Below, in pieces: positions 6,545-15,115 of a stretch of 54,781 bases of DNA. The stretch spans positions 1 to 54,781 of the forward strand of contig JAXFPC010000004.1 of the NCBI GenBank assembly GCA_034180005.1. Reading direction: 5' to 3'. This stretch comes from JAXFPC01 sp034180005. Its GTDB lineage: Bacteria; Bacillota; Negativicutes; Acidaminococcales; Acidaminococcaceae. Made by a program: the position numbers and the translations under genes. How positions within the stretch are numbered: the stretch's first letter is position 1; each line of letters opens with the position of its first letter. The notes under the pieces are model-generated. The model saw only the letters and a list, made by a program, of their open reading frames with translations. It was not told where the DNA came from and ran no database searches.

Positions 6545-7201
6545 ATGGAAGTCAGGGGAAGAGATGCAGGTTCCGGAGAAGAAAAAGCGGTCGGTTTGGG
6601 CGATATAATCAGGGATCACGTGTCCCATGTGGAAGCGACAGTGCGCGACGCGCTGCCGGAGTCGGAAGAGTTGAAGCTGCTTAAAGGACGCTTTCGCTGG
6701 CGTTTTAAAAATATTACCGCCAAGGCGTTGGTGGACGGCTCTTATTTGAGCCGCGTGCTGAAAGGTCAGAACAACATGAACTTTATCAAGTTGGCCGACT
6801 TATGCGCTGCCATGTCGCTGAATATTGTGTGGATCTTTGCCAGACTGTTCGAACGCGAGGGGAGAGAATTTTGCCGCCGCGCCGTGCAGAGATTTTTGCA
6901 GGAGAGCGGCATTGCCGCGGAGCCGCCGGAGGGCGTTACGACGGAGGAGTACATCGACCGCTGCGTGGGAATGTCGGATTGGAATTTTTGGGAAGTGGAG
7001 CGCCTGCCGGACAGTATTCCGGAAGCGGAGCAGCTCAACGAATACTTCGCGCCGCAGCAGAAAGACAGGCTGGCAGGCCTTCAAAGCGGCAAACAGAGGA
7101 TGGCTGAGCAGGATGTTACAAATTTTACAAAAATGTCCGAATTGTCATCTGCCGCCAAAGAGCATTTGTTTAAAGTTGACAGACGGCGAGCAAGTGAGTA
7201 A
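6545..7201 (+). CDS. Helix-turn-helix (XRE-like) DNA-binding protein
   Basis: The 218-residue protein starts at the ATG at 6545, set by AGGAGGTGA at 6531-6539. Residues about 56-95 (NITAKALVDGSYLSRVLKGQ, then NFIKLADLCAAMSLN) resemble the five-helix XRE/lambda-repressor fold. The remaining C-terminal 120 residues match nothing I recognise and are rich in charged and Trp/Phe residues. It is divergent from the sigma factor across a 20-bp perfect palindrome, so it is probably an autoregulator and regulator of that gene. Whether it also acts on the downstream porin gene, 112 bases away, is unknown. Confidence 0.6.
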   Translation: MEVRGRDAGSGEEKAVGLGDIIRDHVSHVEATVRDALPESEELKLLKGRFRWRFKNITAKALVDGSYLSRVLKGQNNMNFIKLADLCAAMSLNIVWIFARLFEREGREFCRRAVQRFLQESGIAAEPPEGVTTEEYIDRCVGMSDWNFWEVERLPDSIPEAEQLNEYFAPQQKDRLAGLQSGKQRMAEQDVTNFTKMSELSSAAKEHLFKVDRRRASE

Positions 7202-7313
7202 AATGAGGTTGGGAGCGGTTGCCTGTGAATAGCTGTACAAGGTAACAAGGCTGCTTGTGATGAAAGTGAAAATGGGGAACTGCTTACTAAGAATTTTTGG
7301 GGAGGTCTTAGTT

Positions 7314-8642
7314 ATGAAAAAAACAGTAGTGATGGGAGTTGCTTTGGCGCTGGGAATCACGGCTTCCGCGTATGCGGCCAATCCTTTTTCCGACGTGCCG
7401 GCAGGGCACTGGGCGTATGACAGTATCAGCAGGCTGGCAGCGGCAGGAGTGGTGGAAGGCTATCCTGACGGAACTTTCGGCGGCGATAAGCTGATGACAC
7501 GCTATGAAATGGCGCAGATTGTGGCCAAAGCAATGGCGAAGGGCGCCAGTGTCGACCGTTTGGCGGCGGAATTCGCTGATGAACTGGACAATTTGGGCGT
7601 ACGCGTGGCGGCGTTGGAGAAAAAGACCGACAACGTGCGTATTACGGGAGAGCTTCGTTACAGCTACGGGCACGACGAGGTTAAATCCGAGCTCATCGAT
7701 TCTAACGATCAACAAAGAGGAGCATCCGAAAAGATCACACAATACAGACACAATCTGCGTTCCCGCATCTGGTTGCAGGGCAGGGCCAACGATGACTGGA
7801 CCTACACTGGGATGCTGCAGAACGTTCAGGATTTGGGCGACAATGCGGGCAACGAGGAAACTAAATTCCAGCGGGCTTATGTGGACGGCAAGCTGGGCGG
7901 CGTAAAAGTGCGCGCCGGCCGCCAGAACTTGTTCCTTGCGGGCGGCAACCTGTATGACACTCGCGCCGACGGCGTGGTGCTTTCCTACGGCAAGGACGTG
8001 AAGCTGACCGGCTTTTACGTAAAACCAACGGATCAGAACTTTGTTGCTGGTGTGTTTGATTGTTACGGACCGAAGCGTATCGCTCTTGACTACGATCGAG
8101 CTTACGGCATCAATGTGGCGGGCAATTTGGGCAAAGTTAAACTTAACGCCGGCTATACCGTATTCCACGACGGCACAGTTAACGAGTATAAGCCTACCGG
8201 CGAGTTTTGGCGTACGTATGAAGAGTTTCCGGACAATAAGATTTGGAATGTGGGCGTGGAGCTGCCTTTGGGTAAGGATTTTGTCTTTACGGGCGACTAT
8301 TTGCGCTCTAACATTAAAGAGCTGGATCGGATGGATCCGGACCGCGACGGTTATGTGCTGGGGCTGAGGTACGGCGGCGCCAAGAACAGTGAACCGGGTT
8401 CCTTCGGCGTTTACGCCAACTACTATGACCAGGGTATGTTTACGGTTATTACCCACACCATGAACGGCGTGTACGATCCTGTCGGTAATCTCGGCGTCAA
8501 GGGTTATATGGTGGGCGCGGACTACGCTTTCGCCAAGAATCTTGTGGGAGCTGTGGAGTACTACGATTTGAAGAACAAGGAAGATTTCTTTAGTAAGTTG
8601 AAATCGAAGACTATCTGGTCGCAGCTGACTTTCACGTTCTAA
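7314..8642 (+). CDS. SLH-domain outer-membrane porin (OmpM/Mep45 type)
   Basis: The 442-residue precursor has a signal peptide (MKKTVVMGVALALGITASAYA) and a single SLH domain at about 22-75 (NPFSDVPAGHWAYDSISRLA, then YPDGTFGGDKLMTRYEMAQI). A short coiled coil (ELDNLGVRVAALEKK) and a C-terminal beta-barrel of about 340 residues ending in aromatic F-T-F follow. This architecture tethers the outer membrane to polyamine-modified peptidoglycan in Negativicutes and forms the main pore. The start is the ATG at 7314 after GGGGAGG; upstream in-frame ATGs lack a site and would bury the signal peptide. Codon use is rich in GGC/GCG, as for a highly expressed gene. It is the clearest mark of a diderm Firmicute in the window. 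Confidence 0.95.
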   Translation: MKKTVVMGVALALGITASAYAANPFSDVPAGHWAYDSISRLAAAGVVEGYPDGTFGGDKLMTRYEMAQIVAKAMAKGASVDRLAAEFADELDNLGVRVAALEKKTDNVRITGELRYSYGHDEVKSELIDSNDQQRGASEKITQYRHNLRSRIWLQGRANDDWTYTGMLQNVQDLGDNAGNEETKFQRAYVDGKLGGVKVRAGRQNLFLAGGNLYDTRADGVVLSYGKDVKLTGFYVKPTDQNFVAGVFDCYGPKRIALDYDRAYGINVAGNLGKVKLNAGYTVFHDGTVNEYKPTGEFWRTYEEFPDNKIWNVGVELPLGKDFVFTGDYLRSNIKELDRMDPDRDGYVLGLRYGGAKNSEPGSFGVYANYYDQGMFTVITHTMNGVYDPVGNLGVKGYMVGADYAFAKNLVGAVEYYDLKNKEDFFSKLKSKTIWSQLTFTF

Positions 8643-8660
8643 ACAATGATAATAAAGTAA

Positions 8661-8690
8661 AAGGGACTGCCTTAAGGCAGTCCCTTGATT
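8661..8690 (+). terminator. Terminator hairpin after the porin gene
   Basis: A perfect 11-bp stem (8661-8671 with 8676-8686) and four-base loop. The following T run is weak (GATTTA). Confidence 0.7.
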
Positions 8691-8880
8691 TATGTCCGGC
8701 GGAAAGGCCGTGTTGTGGTTACGGACAAAAGCGCCGCGCGACATCGCCGTCACGTTCGGAGTTTCAAGCGTTGCGGCGACTCGATTCTGTAAGACGCTGC
8801 GGGAAACATCACTTTCATCAGTTTGCGCTTCATCATTGCATAAGCGAACAGTTATGTGAAGAATATTCGCGCCCGATAAT

Positions 8881-9978
8881 TTACAGGGATCCTTCTCCTT
8901 TGAGGTTGATGACCACTATTTCCGGAGCGGCTTCCGTGCGCACGGGCGGACCCCAGAAACCGTAGCCGTTGCTGGTGATGGCGGTCATGGCGCCGTAGTT
9001 CTTGCGCCCGTAGTCCAGCGAGTACATTCTGCGGGTAAAGATGCGGTTGGGGAAAAGCTGTCCAGTGTGGGTGTGTCCCGACAAATAAAGATCATAGCCG
9101 TAATCCGCAGCCGTTTCCATGCGCCGCGGCTGATGATCAAGGAGCAGATTGTAAAAATATTCATTGCCGTCGCTCAAGGCTCTGATGGCAAAATCGGAAG
9201 CTTCGAAGCTGTAATCCTCCACGCCGGTTATTTTCAGTTTGCCGTCGATGATGACGTCCTGATTGCGCAGGACGGTGATGCCGTTATGCTCGAGCATCTG
9301 CTGCCATTTACCGGGGCGATCCAGGTAATCGTGATTGCCGTAGGCCATGTACACGCCTTTGGCGGTTCGCAGCTCTCTTAAAGGCGACAGAGAATTTTCC
9401 CGCGCCACATAGGGCAGCTTTTCGTCCAGCATATCGCCGGAGATGAGTACAATATCGGGATGCAGAGCGTTGACCCGCTCCGTCATTTTTTCGGCGTAGG
9501 CGCGTCCTAAAATCTTGCCCAGATGGATGTCCGTCAGCAATACAATCTTATAGTCGGCGGAGGGCGGCAGCTTAGCCGTCACAATATTTTCCGTGCGGAT
9601 GACGGGCGTGAAGGCCCGGTAAACTCCCCACACCAAGAAGCCGCAGATGAGCAGCAGTCCCGTCTTGGCGAGAGCGTAGGAATTGACGGTGAACAGTCCT
9701 GTTTTGCCCAGCAGATAAATGACGAGATGCAGCAGCGACCACAGCGTTGTGTAGTAGGCCAGCGCTACCCACATATTGCCGCTCCAGGCGAGGAACTTGT
9801 CCATGGACGTAGGCAGTTCCAGCCACGGCAGCCTGGAAATGAGTGCCGAAGCTCCGGCGAAAATATATGTAAGTAAAAAGGCAGGTTCTCTGCCCCAGGT
9901 AAAGTTTATCCTGTAATACAAGTAAGAGATGAGTCCCAGGATAATATTTACGGCGCCTATAAAAAATACGACCCCCAT
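8881..9978 (-). CDS. Membrane-anchored metallophosphoesterase (YkuE-like)
   Basis: From the ATG at 9978, set by AGAAGGAGG four bases upstream, the protein has 365 residues. The first 130 or so hold four hydrophobic segments. The rest is a calcineurin-like phosphoesterase with all dinuclear-metal motifs visible: LLTDIHLG (DxH), LISGDMLD (GD), AYGNHDY (GNHD) and LSGHTHTGQ (GHTH). Relatives act on cell-surface or UDP-linked phosphoesters, but the substrate here is not known. It is divergent from the SPFH operon at 10220 and separated from it by 241 bases. Longer starts upstream lack a ribosome site. Confidence 0.9.
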   Translation of the reverse strand: MGVVFFIGAVNIILGLISYLYYRINFTWGREPAFLLTYIFAGASALISRLPWLELPTSMDKFLAWSGNMWVALAYYTTLWSLLHLVIYLLGKTGLFTVNSYALAKTGLLLICGFLVWGVYRAFTPVIRTENIVTAKLPPSADYKIVLLTDIHLGKILGRAYAEKMTERVNALHPDIVLISGDMLDEKLPYVARENSLSPLRELRTAKGVYMAYGNHDYLDRPGKWQQMLEHNGITVLRNQDVIIDGKLKITGVEDYSFEASDFAIRALSDGNEYFYNLLLDHQPRRMETAADYGYDLYLSGHTHTGQLFPNRIFTRRMYSLDYGRKNYGAMTAITSNGYGFWGPPVRTEAAPEIVVINLKGEGSL

Positions 9979-10106
9979 AAAGCCTCCTTCTGGAAAAGAC
10001 ATTATCTGCATTATAAACTTTTTCCGCGAATAATGCTGTAACAAATCTGTGTCCGAAGTTGCCAGAATTGTCGCCGGGCGGGAAAGAAAGGGAGCGAGCG
10101 TTTTTA

Positions 10107-10136
10107 TTGGCAATACGCGTTGAAAAAGTATATAAT
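10107..10136 (+). promoter_or_regulatory. Sigma-A promoter of the ydjI-like operon
   Basis: TTGGCA (10107-10112), an 18-base spacer, then TATAAT (10131-10136), 84 bases ahead of the start codon. Confidence 0.65.
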
Positions 10137-10219
10137 GTTTGCAGGAGAGCTATGCCGGAAACAGAGCGCAGGCAAGCTTCGGTCCGAACTGGCAAAATTT
10201 TTGCGGGAGGTATATTTAT

Positions 10220-11632
10220 ATGGGACTTATTAAAGCAGGTATGGGAGCTATAGGCGGCGTGTTGGCCGACCAGTGGAAAGAGTTTATCTATTGTGAAAGT
10301 CTGCCCGCCGATGTGCTTGTGGCTAAGGGGATGAAACGCACAAGCAGCCGCAGTTCTAATACGAGCGCGGAAGACAACATCATTACCAACGGCTCCGTGG
10401 TGGCTGTCAATGACGGTCAGTGCATGATTATCGTTGAGCAGGGCAAGGTCGTGGATATTTGCGCCGAACCGGGCGAGTATACTTATGACCAATCAACAGA
10501 GCCGTCCGTTTTCGGCGGTGATTTGAAAAACGACATCAAAGCGGTGTTTGAACGCATCGGCAAGCGTTTTACTTACGGCGGCGACACCGGCAAAGATCAG
10601 CGGGTGTATTATTTCAACATCAAAGAGATTGTGGGAAATAAATACGGCACGCCCAGCGCCGTTCCTTTCCGCGTAGTTGACAACAATATCGGTCTGGATA
10701 TAGATATAGCTATACGCTGTTTCGGCGAATACAGCTATAAAATCACCAACCCCATTCTTTTTTATACCAATGTGTGCGGCAACGTGGAGAGCAACTACGA
10801 GCGCAGCGAGATCGACGGCCAGCTGAAAACGGAGCTGATGACTTCTTTGCAGCCGGCTTTCGCCAAAATTTCGGAAATGGGTATTCGCTACAGCGCGCTG
10901 CCAGGACATACCATGGAGCTGGCGGATGCTCTTAACGAAGTGCTAAGCAAGAAATGGAGCGAACTGCGCGGTCTGGAGATCGTGTCCTTCGGCGTAAGCA
11001 GCGTCAAGGCCAGCGAAGAAGACGAGAAAATGATCAAAGAGATTCAGCGCAACGCCGCTTTCCGCAATCCCGCCATGGCGGCGGCGCATCTTGTGGGCGC
11101 TCAGGCTCAGGCCATGCAGACTGCTGCGGGTAACGAGGGCGGCATGGGAGCCGCTATGGGTTTTATGGGCATGAATATGGCAGGCGCCGCCGGCGGCATG
11201 AATCCGGGCAATCTTTTCGCCATGGGTCAGCAGCAGGCGCAACAGACTCCGCCGGCTTCTCAAGCTGCTTCGGCGGCAGGTTGGGACTGTCATTGCGGGC
11301 AAAAGTCCAATGCGGGCAAATTCTGCTCCGGTTGCGGCGCTGCCAAACCGGAACCTGCCGCCGACTGGAAGTGCGACTGCGGCAAAGACGGAAACACGGG
11401 TAATTTCTGCGCCGAATGCGGCGCTGCCAAACCTGCGGACAGCAACGGTTGGAAATGTTCCTGCGGCGCTATCAACAAAGGTAAATTCTGCGGCGAGTGC
11501 GGAGCGGCAAAACCTGCCGGCGCTCCGGTCTACAAATGCGACAAGTGCGGCTGGGAGCCTGCCGATGTAAGCAATCCGCCGAAGTTCTGTCCGGAATGTG
11601 GGGATATTTTTGACGATAACGACAAGAAATAA
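10220..11632 (+). CDS. SPFH-domain protein with C-terminal zinc ribbons (YdjI-like)
   Basis: This 470-residue protein starts at the ATG at 10220 after GGGAGG. Residues about 25-290 form an SPFH/stomatin-type domain (MIIVEQGKVVDICAEPGEYT near 75). A Gly/Met/Ala-rich stretch follows (about 295-355). Four consecutive zinc ribbons of the C-x-C...C-x-x-C or C-x-x-C type end the protein, three of them closing with the repeated CGAAKP. It has no membrane segment of its own. In Bacillus subtilis the YdjI SPFH protein is recruited to the membrane by YdjG/YdjH and works with PspA in envelope stress; no pspA is seen here. The first gene of a three- or four-gene operon. Confidence 0.88.
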   Translation: MGLIKAGMGAIGGVLADQWKEFIYCESLPADVLVAKGMKRTSSRSSNTSAEDNIITNGSVVAVNDGQCMIIVEQGKVVDICAEPGEYTYDQSTEPSVFGGDLKNDIKAVFERIGKRFTYGGDTGKDQRVYYFNIKEIVGNKYGTPSAVPFRVVDNNIGLDIDIAIRCFGEYSYKITNPILFYTNVCGNVESNYERSEIDGQLKTELMTSLQPAFAKISEMGIRYSALPGHTMELADALNEVLSKKWSELRGLEIVSFGVSSVKASEEDEKMIKEIQRNAAFRNPAMAAAHLVGAQAQAMQTAAGNEGGMGAAMGFMGMNMAGAAGGMNPGNLFAMGQQQAQQTPPASQAASAAGWDCHCGQKSNAGKFCSGCGAAKPEPAADWKCDCGKDGNTGNFCAECGAAKPADSNGWKCSCGAINKGKFCGECGAAKPAGAPVYKCDKCGWEPADVSNPPKFCPECGDIFDDNDKK

Positions 11633-11718
11633 TCAAGGTCCGGGATTCTTGGAACTGAAAACTTTCTTAAAATGAGGGATGACTGTTTAGGGAATTTTGA
11701 GAAAGAGGTGAAGTATAA

Positions 11719-12840
11719 GTGGCAGAAACATCTGTGAGTTATAAATGCCCGTCCTGCGGCGCTCCTCTTAGCTTTCGCCCCGGTGAAGACCATGTAAGCT
11801 GCGAATTTTGCGGCGGTTCTTTCACCGTGGAGGCCATCGAGGAATTATTCGCCAAAGAACAGGAGCAGGCAGCTAAAGCCGCGGCAGCCAAAGAGGCGGC
11901 GGCCGATGAGCTGCAGTGGAATACGGAAGGCGCGGGCGCGGATTGGGGCAGCGAAGAAGCGGCGATGATGAAAGCCTTTACCTGTTCCAGCTGCGGCGCG
12001 GAGATAGTCTGCGACGGCAACACCATGGCGACTGAATGTTGTTATTGCGGCAATCCCACCATGCTTCCCAGCCGTTTTGACGGTGTACTTAAACCTGATT
12101 TCGTGATACCGTTCAAAAAGACGAAAGAGGACGCGGTGGCGGCTCTCAAGAATTTTTATAAGGGGAAGCTGTTGTTGCCGAACGCTTTTACCGCCAACAA
12201 TCGCGTGGAGGATATTCAGGGAATGTACGTTCCCTTCTGGCTTTTCGACTCAACCGTATCCGCCGGCGGCACGTTTTCGGCGGAAACCGTAGCGGAACTT
12301 GTCACTGAACATGAAATTATTACCACGACAAGCGTCTACAGTTGTTCACGCGCCGGCGAGATGAGCTTCCGCGCCGTTCCGGTCGACGGCAGCGAGCGCA
12401 TGGACGACACTTATATGGAAAGCATCGAGCCTTTTGATTACAGCGAGATGGTTCCGTTCACCACGGCATATTTGACCGGTTATTTGGCAGATAAATATGA
12501 CGTTACGGCGGAAAACGCCGCTCCTCGCGCGGATCAGCGTGTCTACAACAGCGCTCTGAGCTGTCTGGAAAGTACGGTGACCGGTTACGATCGCGTGGTT
12601 GCAGACGGTGATTTCAACATTGTCAAAAGTAGCGCCGATGTGAAATACGCCATGGCGCCTGTCTGGATCCTTACTACAAAATATAACGGCGTACCCTACA
12701 CCTTTATGATGAACGGACAAACAGGTAAATTTGTCGGTAAACTGCCCATTGATAACAATAAGCTCAATATGTATACTGCCGGTATTTTCGCCGTCACCGC
12801 TTTCATCATCTATTGGATCGCCAAGTTTATGCTTGTGTAA
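11719..12840 (+). CDS. Zinc-ribbon membrane protein (YdjG-like)
   Basis: This 373-residue protein starts at GTG 11719 with GAGGTGAAG nearby. It has two zinc ribbons: CPSCG...CEFCG at about 10-32 and CSSCG...CCYCG at about 90-112. An Ala/Glu/Lys-rich helix lies between them, a soluble middle domain follows, and one membrane segment ends the protein (about 351-370, YTAGIFAVTAFIIYWIAKF). This is the layout of YdjG, which anchors the SPFH partner to the membrane. It lies 86 bases after the SPFH gene and 15 bases before the TPM gene. Confidence 0.85.
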   Translation: MAETSVSYKCPSCGAPLSFRPGEDHVSCEFCGGSFTVEAIEELFAKEQEQAAKAAAAKEAAADELQWNTEGAGADWGSEEAAMMKAFTCSSCGAEIVCDGNTMATECCYCGNPTMLPSRFDGVLKPDFVIPFKKTKEDAVAALKNFYKGKLLLPNAFTANNRVEDIQGMYVPFWLFDSTVSAGGTFSAETVAELVTEHEIITTTSVYSCSRAGEMSFRAVPVDGSERMDDTYMESIEPFDYSEMVPFTTAYLTGYLADKYDVTAENAAPRADQRVYNSALSCLESTVTGYDRVVADGDFNIVKSSADVKYAMAPVWILTTKYNGVPYTFMMNGQTGKFVGKLPIDNNKLNMYTAGIFAVTAFIIYWIAKFMLV

Positions 12841-12855
12841 GGAGGCTGCGAGATT

Positions 12856-13650
12856 ATGAAGAAATTGATGCTTATCATTGCAGTGTTGGCAGCCTTGATG
12901 TTTTCTGCGACCTCCGCTTTTGCGGCGGCGACCGGTATGGTGGACGGAGTCAATCTTTTGACTCCGGTTCAAAGGCAGGAGGTTAGGACCGCTCTGCTGC
13001 AGGTTGAGAAAAAATACGGCGTGCGATGCGCGGTGATGACTCTGAAAAGCTTGCCCGACGGATATACGGAAACCGGCAAACTGGCCAACGATGTGTTGGA
13101 CAAGTATTACAGCGACGCTCCCAACGGAGGTATTTTGCTGGTGCATGTGGTGAACAGTCGCAAATGGTATATCTCCACAGATAAGAAAGTTAAGGACAAT
13201 GTGGTCAAAGGCGATCCCGGCGTGGAATACATGAGCAAAGAGTTCGTTCCTTTCCTGAAAAAGAACGATTATGCAGGCGCTTATAAAACTTTCGCCGCCA
13301 AAGCCGATGAACTTTTTGCCTACGCGCAGAAAGAGGGCAAGCCTTGGGATCCGTCGTCGGAGTTCAGTATGGAAGGACTGATTGCGGCGCTGATCGGCGG
13401 ATTGGGTCTCGGTTACGGCGGACGGATGATCCTGCACGATTCCATGCGCAATGTCGTCGAGGCGTCATCGGCAGGCGCCTATTTGGAAGAAGGCAGTCTT
13501 AAGCTGCATGAGCAGGAGGATACTTTCGTTAACCAGTTCGTGTCGGCGGTGCCGCGGGTTAAAAACTCCGGCAGTTCGTCGGGAAGCGACGGCGCCGTCA
13601 CGGAAAAATCGTCGGACGACAGACACGGCGGCGGAGGCGGAGGTTACTGA
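12856..13650 (+). CDS. TPM-domain secreted/membrane protein (YdjH/YgcG-like)
   Basis: The 264-residue protein has a signal peptide (MKKLMLIIAVLAALMFSATSAFA) followed by a TPM domain (about 25-150: MVDGVNLLTPVQRQEVRTAL, then GGILLVHVVNSRKWYISTDK). A hydrophobic segment at about 175-195 is followed by a low-complexity tail that ends HGGGGGGY, as in YgcG-type proteins, where such tails follow the membrane segment. It is the third member of the YdjI-G-H set. Enzymatic activity is uncertain; some TPM proteins show phosphatase activity in vitro, others seem structural. Confidence 0.87.
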   Translation: MKKLMLIIAVLAALMFSATSAFAAATGMVDGVNLLTPVQRQEVRTALLQVEKKYGVRCAVMTLKSLPDGYTETGKLANDVLDKYYSDAPNGGILLVHVVNSRKWYISTDKKVKDNVVKGDPGVEYMSKEFVPFLKKNDYAGAYKTFAAKADELFAYAQKEGKPWDPSSEFSMEGLIAALIGGLGLGYGGRMILHDSMRNVVEASSAGAYLEEGSLKLHEQEDTFVNQFVSAVPRVKNSGSSSGSDGAVTEKSSDDRHGGGGGGY

Positions 13651-13681
13651 CATCTGCGCGAAGATTTTAAGGAGGACATCT

Positions 13682-13846
13682 ATGAATTTGCAAAGCAAAC
13701 TTGCCGTCCTGGCGGCGGTACTGGCTTTAGGCTGCTCTACTTTGGCTTACGGAGCGGAGTGCACGGGAGACAGCTGCGAACTGCCCCCGGCAAAGACAAG
13801 CGCGGACGGCGGCAAGGACGCGGGCCATAATCTGAGGCAGGAGTAA
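13682..13846 (+). CDS. Small exported Cys-containing protein
   Basis: The 54-residue protein starts at the ATG at 13682 with AAGGAGGA seven bases upstream, 31 bases after the TPM gene, so it is likely in the same operon. The first 24 residues form a signal peptide (MNLQSKLAVLAAVLALGCST, then LAYGA). The mature part would be about 30 residues, beginning ECTGDSCELPPAK with two close Cys, then hydrophilic. The lipobox is poor (A-L-G-C), so a plain signal peptidase site after AYG is more likely. I know no family for it. Confidence 0.6.
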   Translation: MNLQSKLAVLAAVLALGCSTLAYGAECTGDSCELPPAKTSADGGKDAGHNLRQE

Positions 13847-14102
13847 GAGGTTTTCAGATATCTGCGGGAGTATATACGGAAACAGGGGCTGCGCGGGTAA
13901 GTCATCCGCGGCGGTCGTCACGGCAGCAGGCTTGAGGAAAAAGGTGTTTCGAACGGAACAAGTTTTTGGCATCTCAAGGTCCGCGAGGATCGACCGGAGC
14001 ATATCGTGACGTTGGCTCGCTGCAAAGCGGGCGCTTCGGGAAATATTTTCCTGTACGATGCAGTGATCGATGCCTGTAGAAGAGCGCGTTAAACTTATGA
14101 AG
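13847..14102 (+). other. Gap with a gene-like stretch of unknown identity
   Basis: One frame stays open from about 13904 to the stop at 14090-14092 (62 codons). It has gene-like codon use and a C-terminal-looking end (FLYDAVIDACRRAR), but no ATG or ribosome site. It could be the tail of a deleted gene. I recognise no family. The rest of the gap shows nothing. Confidence 0.3.
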
Positions 14103-14147
14103 GACGCTCGGTGTTTTACGACATCGGGCGTCTTTTGCGCGTTTTAA
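14103..14147 (+). terminator. Rho-independent terminator
   Basis: A 12-bp stem with two G-T pairs (14103-14114 with 14121-14132) is followed by TTTT. It closes the ydj-like unit before the carD promoters. Confidence 0.8.
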
Positions 14148-14273
14148 TCGTCCAAGCGGGTAAAAAATAGAGGCGGATTATTCTTCCGCTTTTCTAAAAT
14201 ATACTGCTTTAAATCGGTATTGGCGGCGCGTTAATAATTTTTTGCTGCGTTTGTGAAATCTTCAGTAAAATGA

Positions 14274-14302
14274 TTGACACATATTATAGAGAATGATATA
14301 AT
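14274..14302 (+). promoter_or_regulatory. Consensus sigma-A promoter P1 of the carD operon
   Basis: TTGACA (14274-14279), exactly 17 bases, TATAAT (14297-14302), with an extended TGA just before the -10. All twelve consensus bases are present. Confidence 0.9.
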
Positions 14303-14310
14303 CAAAAATT

Positions 14311-14339
14311 TTGACAATGAGCAGAAGTTGTGGTAGAAT
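14311..14339 (+). promoter_or_regulatory. Second tandem sigma-A promoter P2 of the carD operon
   Basis: TTGACA (14311-14316), 17 bases, TAGAAT (14334-14339). It lies 37 bases downstream of P1, within the P1 transcript. Confidence 0.82.
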
Positions 14340-14434
14340 ATCTAGCATAGAGGATTGGTCGGTTTTTACGGGATGCTTCTTTCTGTTGAGGCGTCTCCAT
14401 AGAGTTGCCTTTATTTTCAAAGGGAGGAGCGTAG

Positions 14435-14920
14435 ATGTTTGTTACCGGTGATCGAGTTGTATATCCGCTGCACGGCGGAGCTGTAGTGACCGGCATTCAG
14501 TACAGAGAACTGGACGGAGCCAGTGTCGGGTATTATATTTTACAGATGTTGTTTGAAAATATGACGATTTCGGTGCCGGTCGCCAACGCCGAAAAGTTGG
14601 GTCTGCGTTCCGTGGGTGACGCCGATGTGCTGCAGAGTTTGTCGGCGGTGCTGAAAGAAAGGCCGGATGTCCGGGCAGTCAAAAGCATTTCCTGGAATCG
14701 TCGTTTTCAGTATTACATGACTAAGATCAAGAGCGGTGAGCTTATGGAAGTCGCCAAAATTTACAAGATATTGACCATACTGGAGGGCGAAAAAAAGATT
14801 TCCGTGGGTGAGCGCAGACTGCTTCACAGTACAAAGCAGATCCTGCAAAGCGAAATCATGCTCATAAAAAATGTTGATGCCGGTTCGGCGGAGAGCTGGC
14901 TTGCGGAGTGCTGCAAATAG
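14435..14920 (+). CDS. carD: CarD-family RNA polymerase-binding regulator
   Basis: The 161-residue protein has an N-terminal CarD/TRCF RNA-polymerase interaction domain (about 1-60: MFVTGDRVVYPLHGGAVVTG, GYYILQMLFENMTISVPV) and a C-terminal helical DNA-contact domain (about 70-150). This family binds the RNAP beta lobe and stabilises promoter open complexes, notably at rRNA and housekeeping promoters. AGGGAGGAG precedes the ATG. It heads the conserved cluster that in Bacillus is preceded by radA-disA; those are absent here. Two strong tandem promoters lie upstream. Confidence 0.93.
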   Translation: MFVTGDRVVYPLHGGAVVTGIQYRELDGASVGYYILQMLFENMTISVPVANAEKLGLRSVGDADVLQSLSAVLKERPDVRAVKSISWNRRFQYYMTKIKSGELMEVAKIYKILTILEGEKKISVGERRLLHSTKQILQSEIMLIKNVDAGSAESWLAECCK

Positions 14921-15115
14921 CGGCGCTCTTTTTTTGTTTTCACTTAAAATACACAGTTTGGCGGAGAGATTCGTCTTGTAATTTCTCCGCTTTGGAAGTA
15001 TTATATAACTATGGAGAAGTAGGAATTTTTCCAAATTGATACATACCTTACAGTCTGTTGCAAAGCGCAGGCTGTAAAAAGAGAATGTTTTACAGGAAAG
15101 GAGGTGTTTTATGTG

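Noticed and set aside
7308..8753. A 481-codon open frame on the minus strand across the porin gene
   Set aside because: It is the mirror of a high-GC-wobble coding gene; it has His/Val-rich nonsense composition, while the plus strand has a signal peptide, SLH domain and barrel.
8692..8859. A 55-codon frame with an HTH-like stretch (RDIAVTFGVSSVAATRFCKT)
   Set aside because: No ribosome site and no wider domain; at best a remnant of a transposase or regulator, too weak to call.
12346..13437. A 363-codon minus-strand frame across the YdjG/YdjH-like genes
   Set aside because: A shadow of two well-supported plus-strand genes with ribosome sites and signal peptide.
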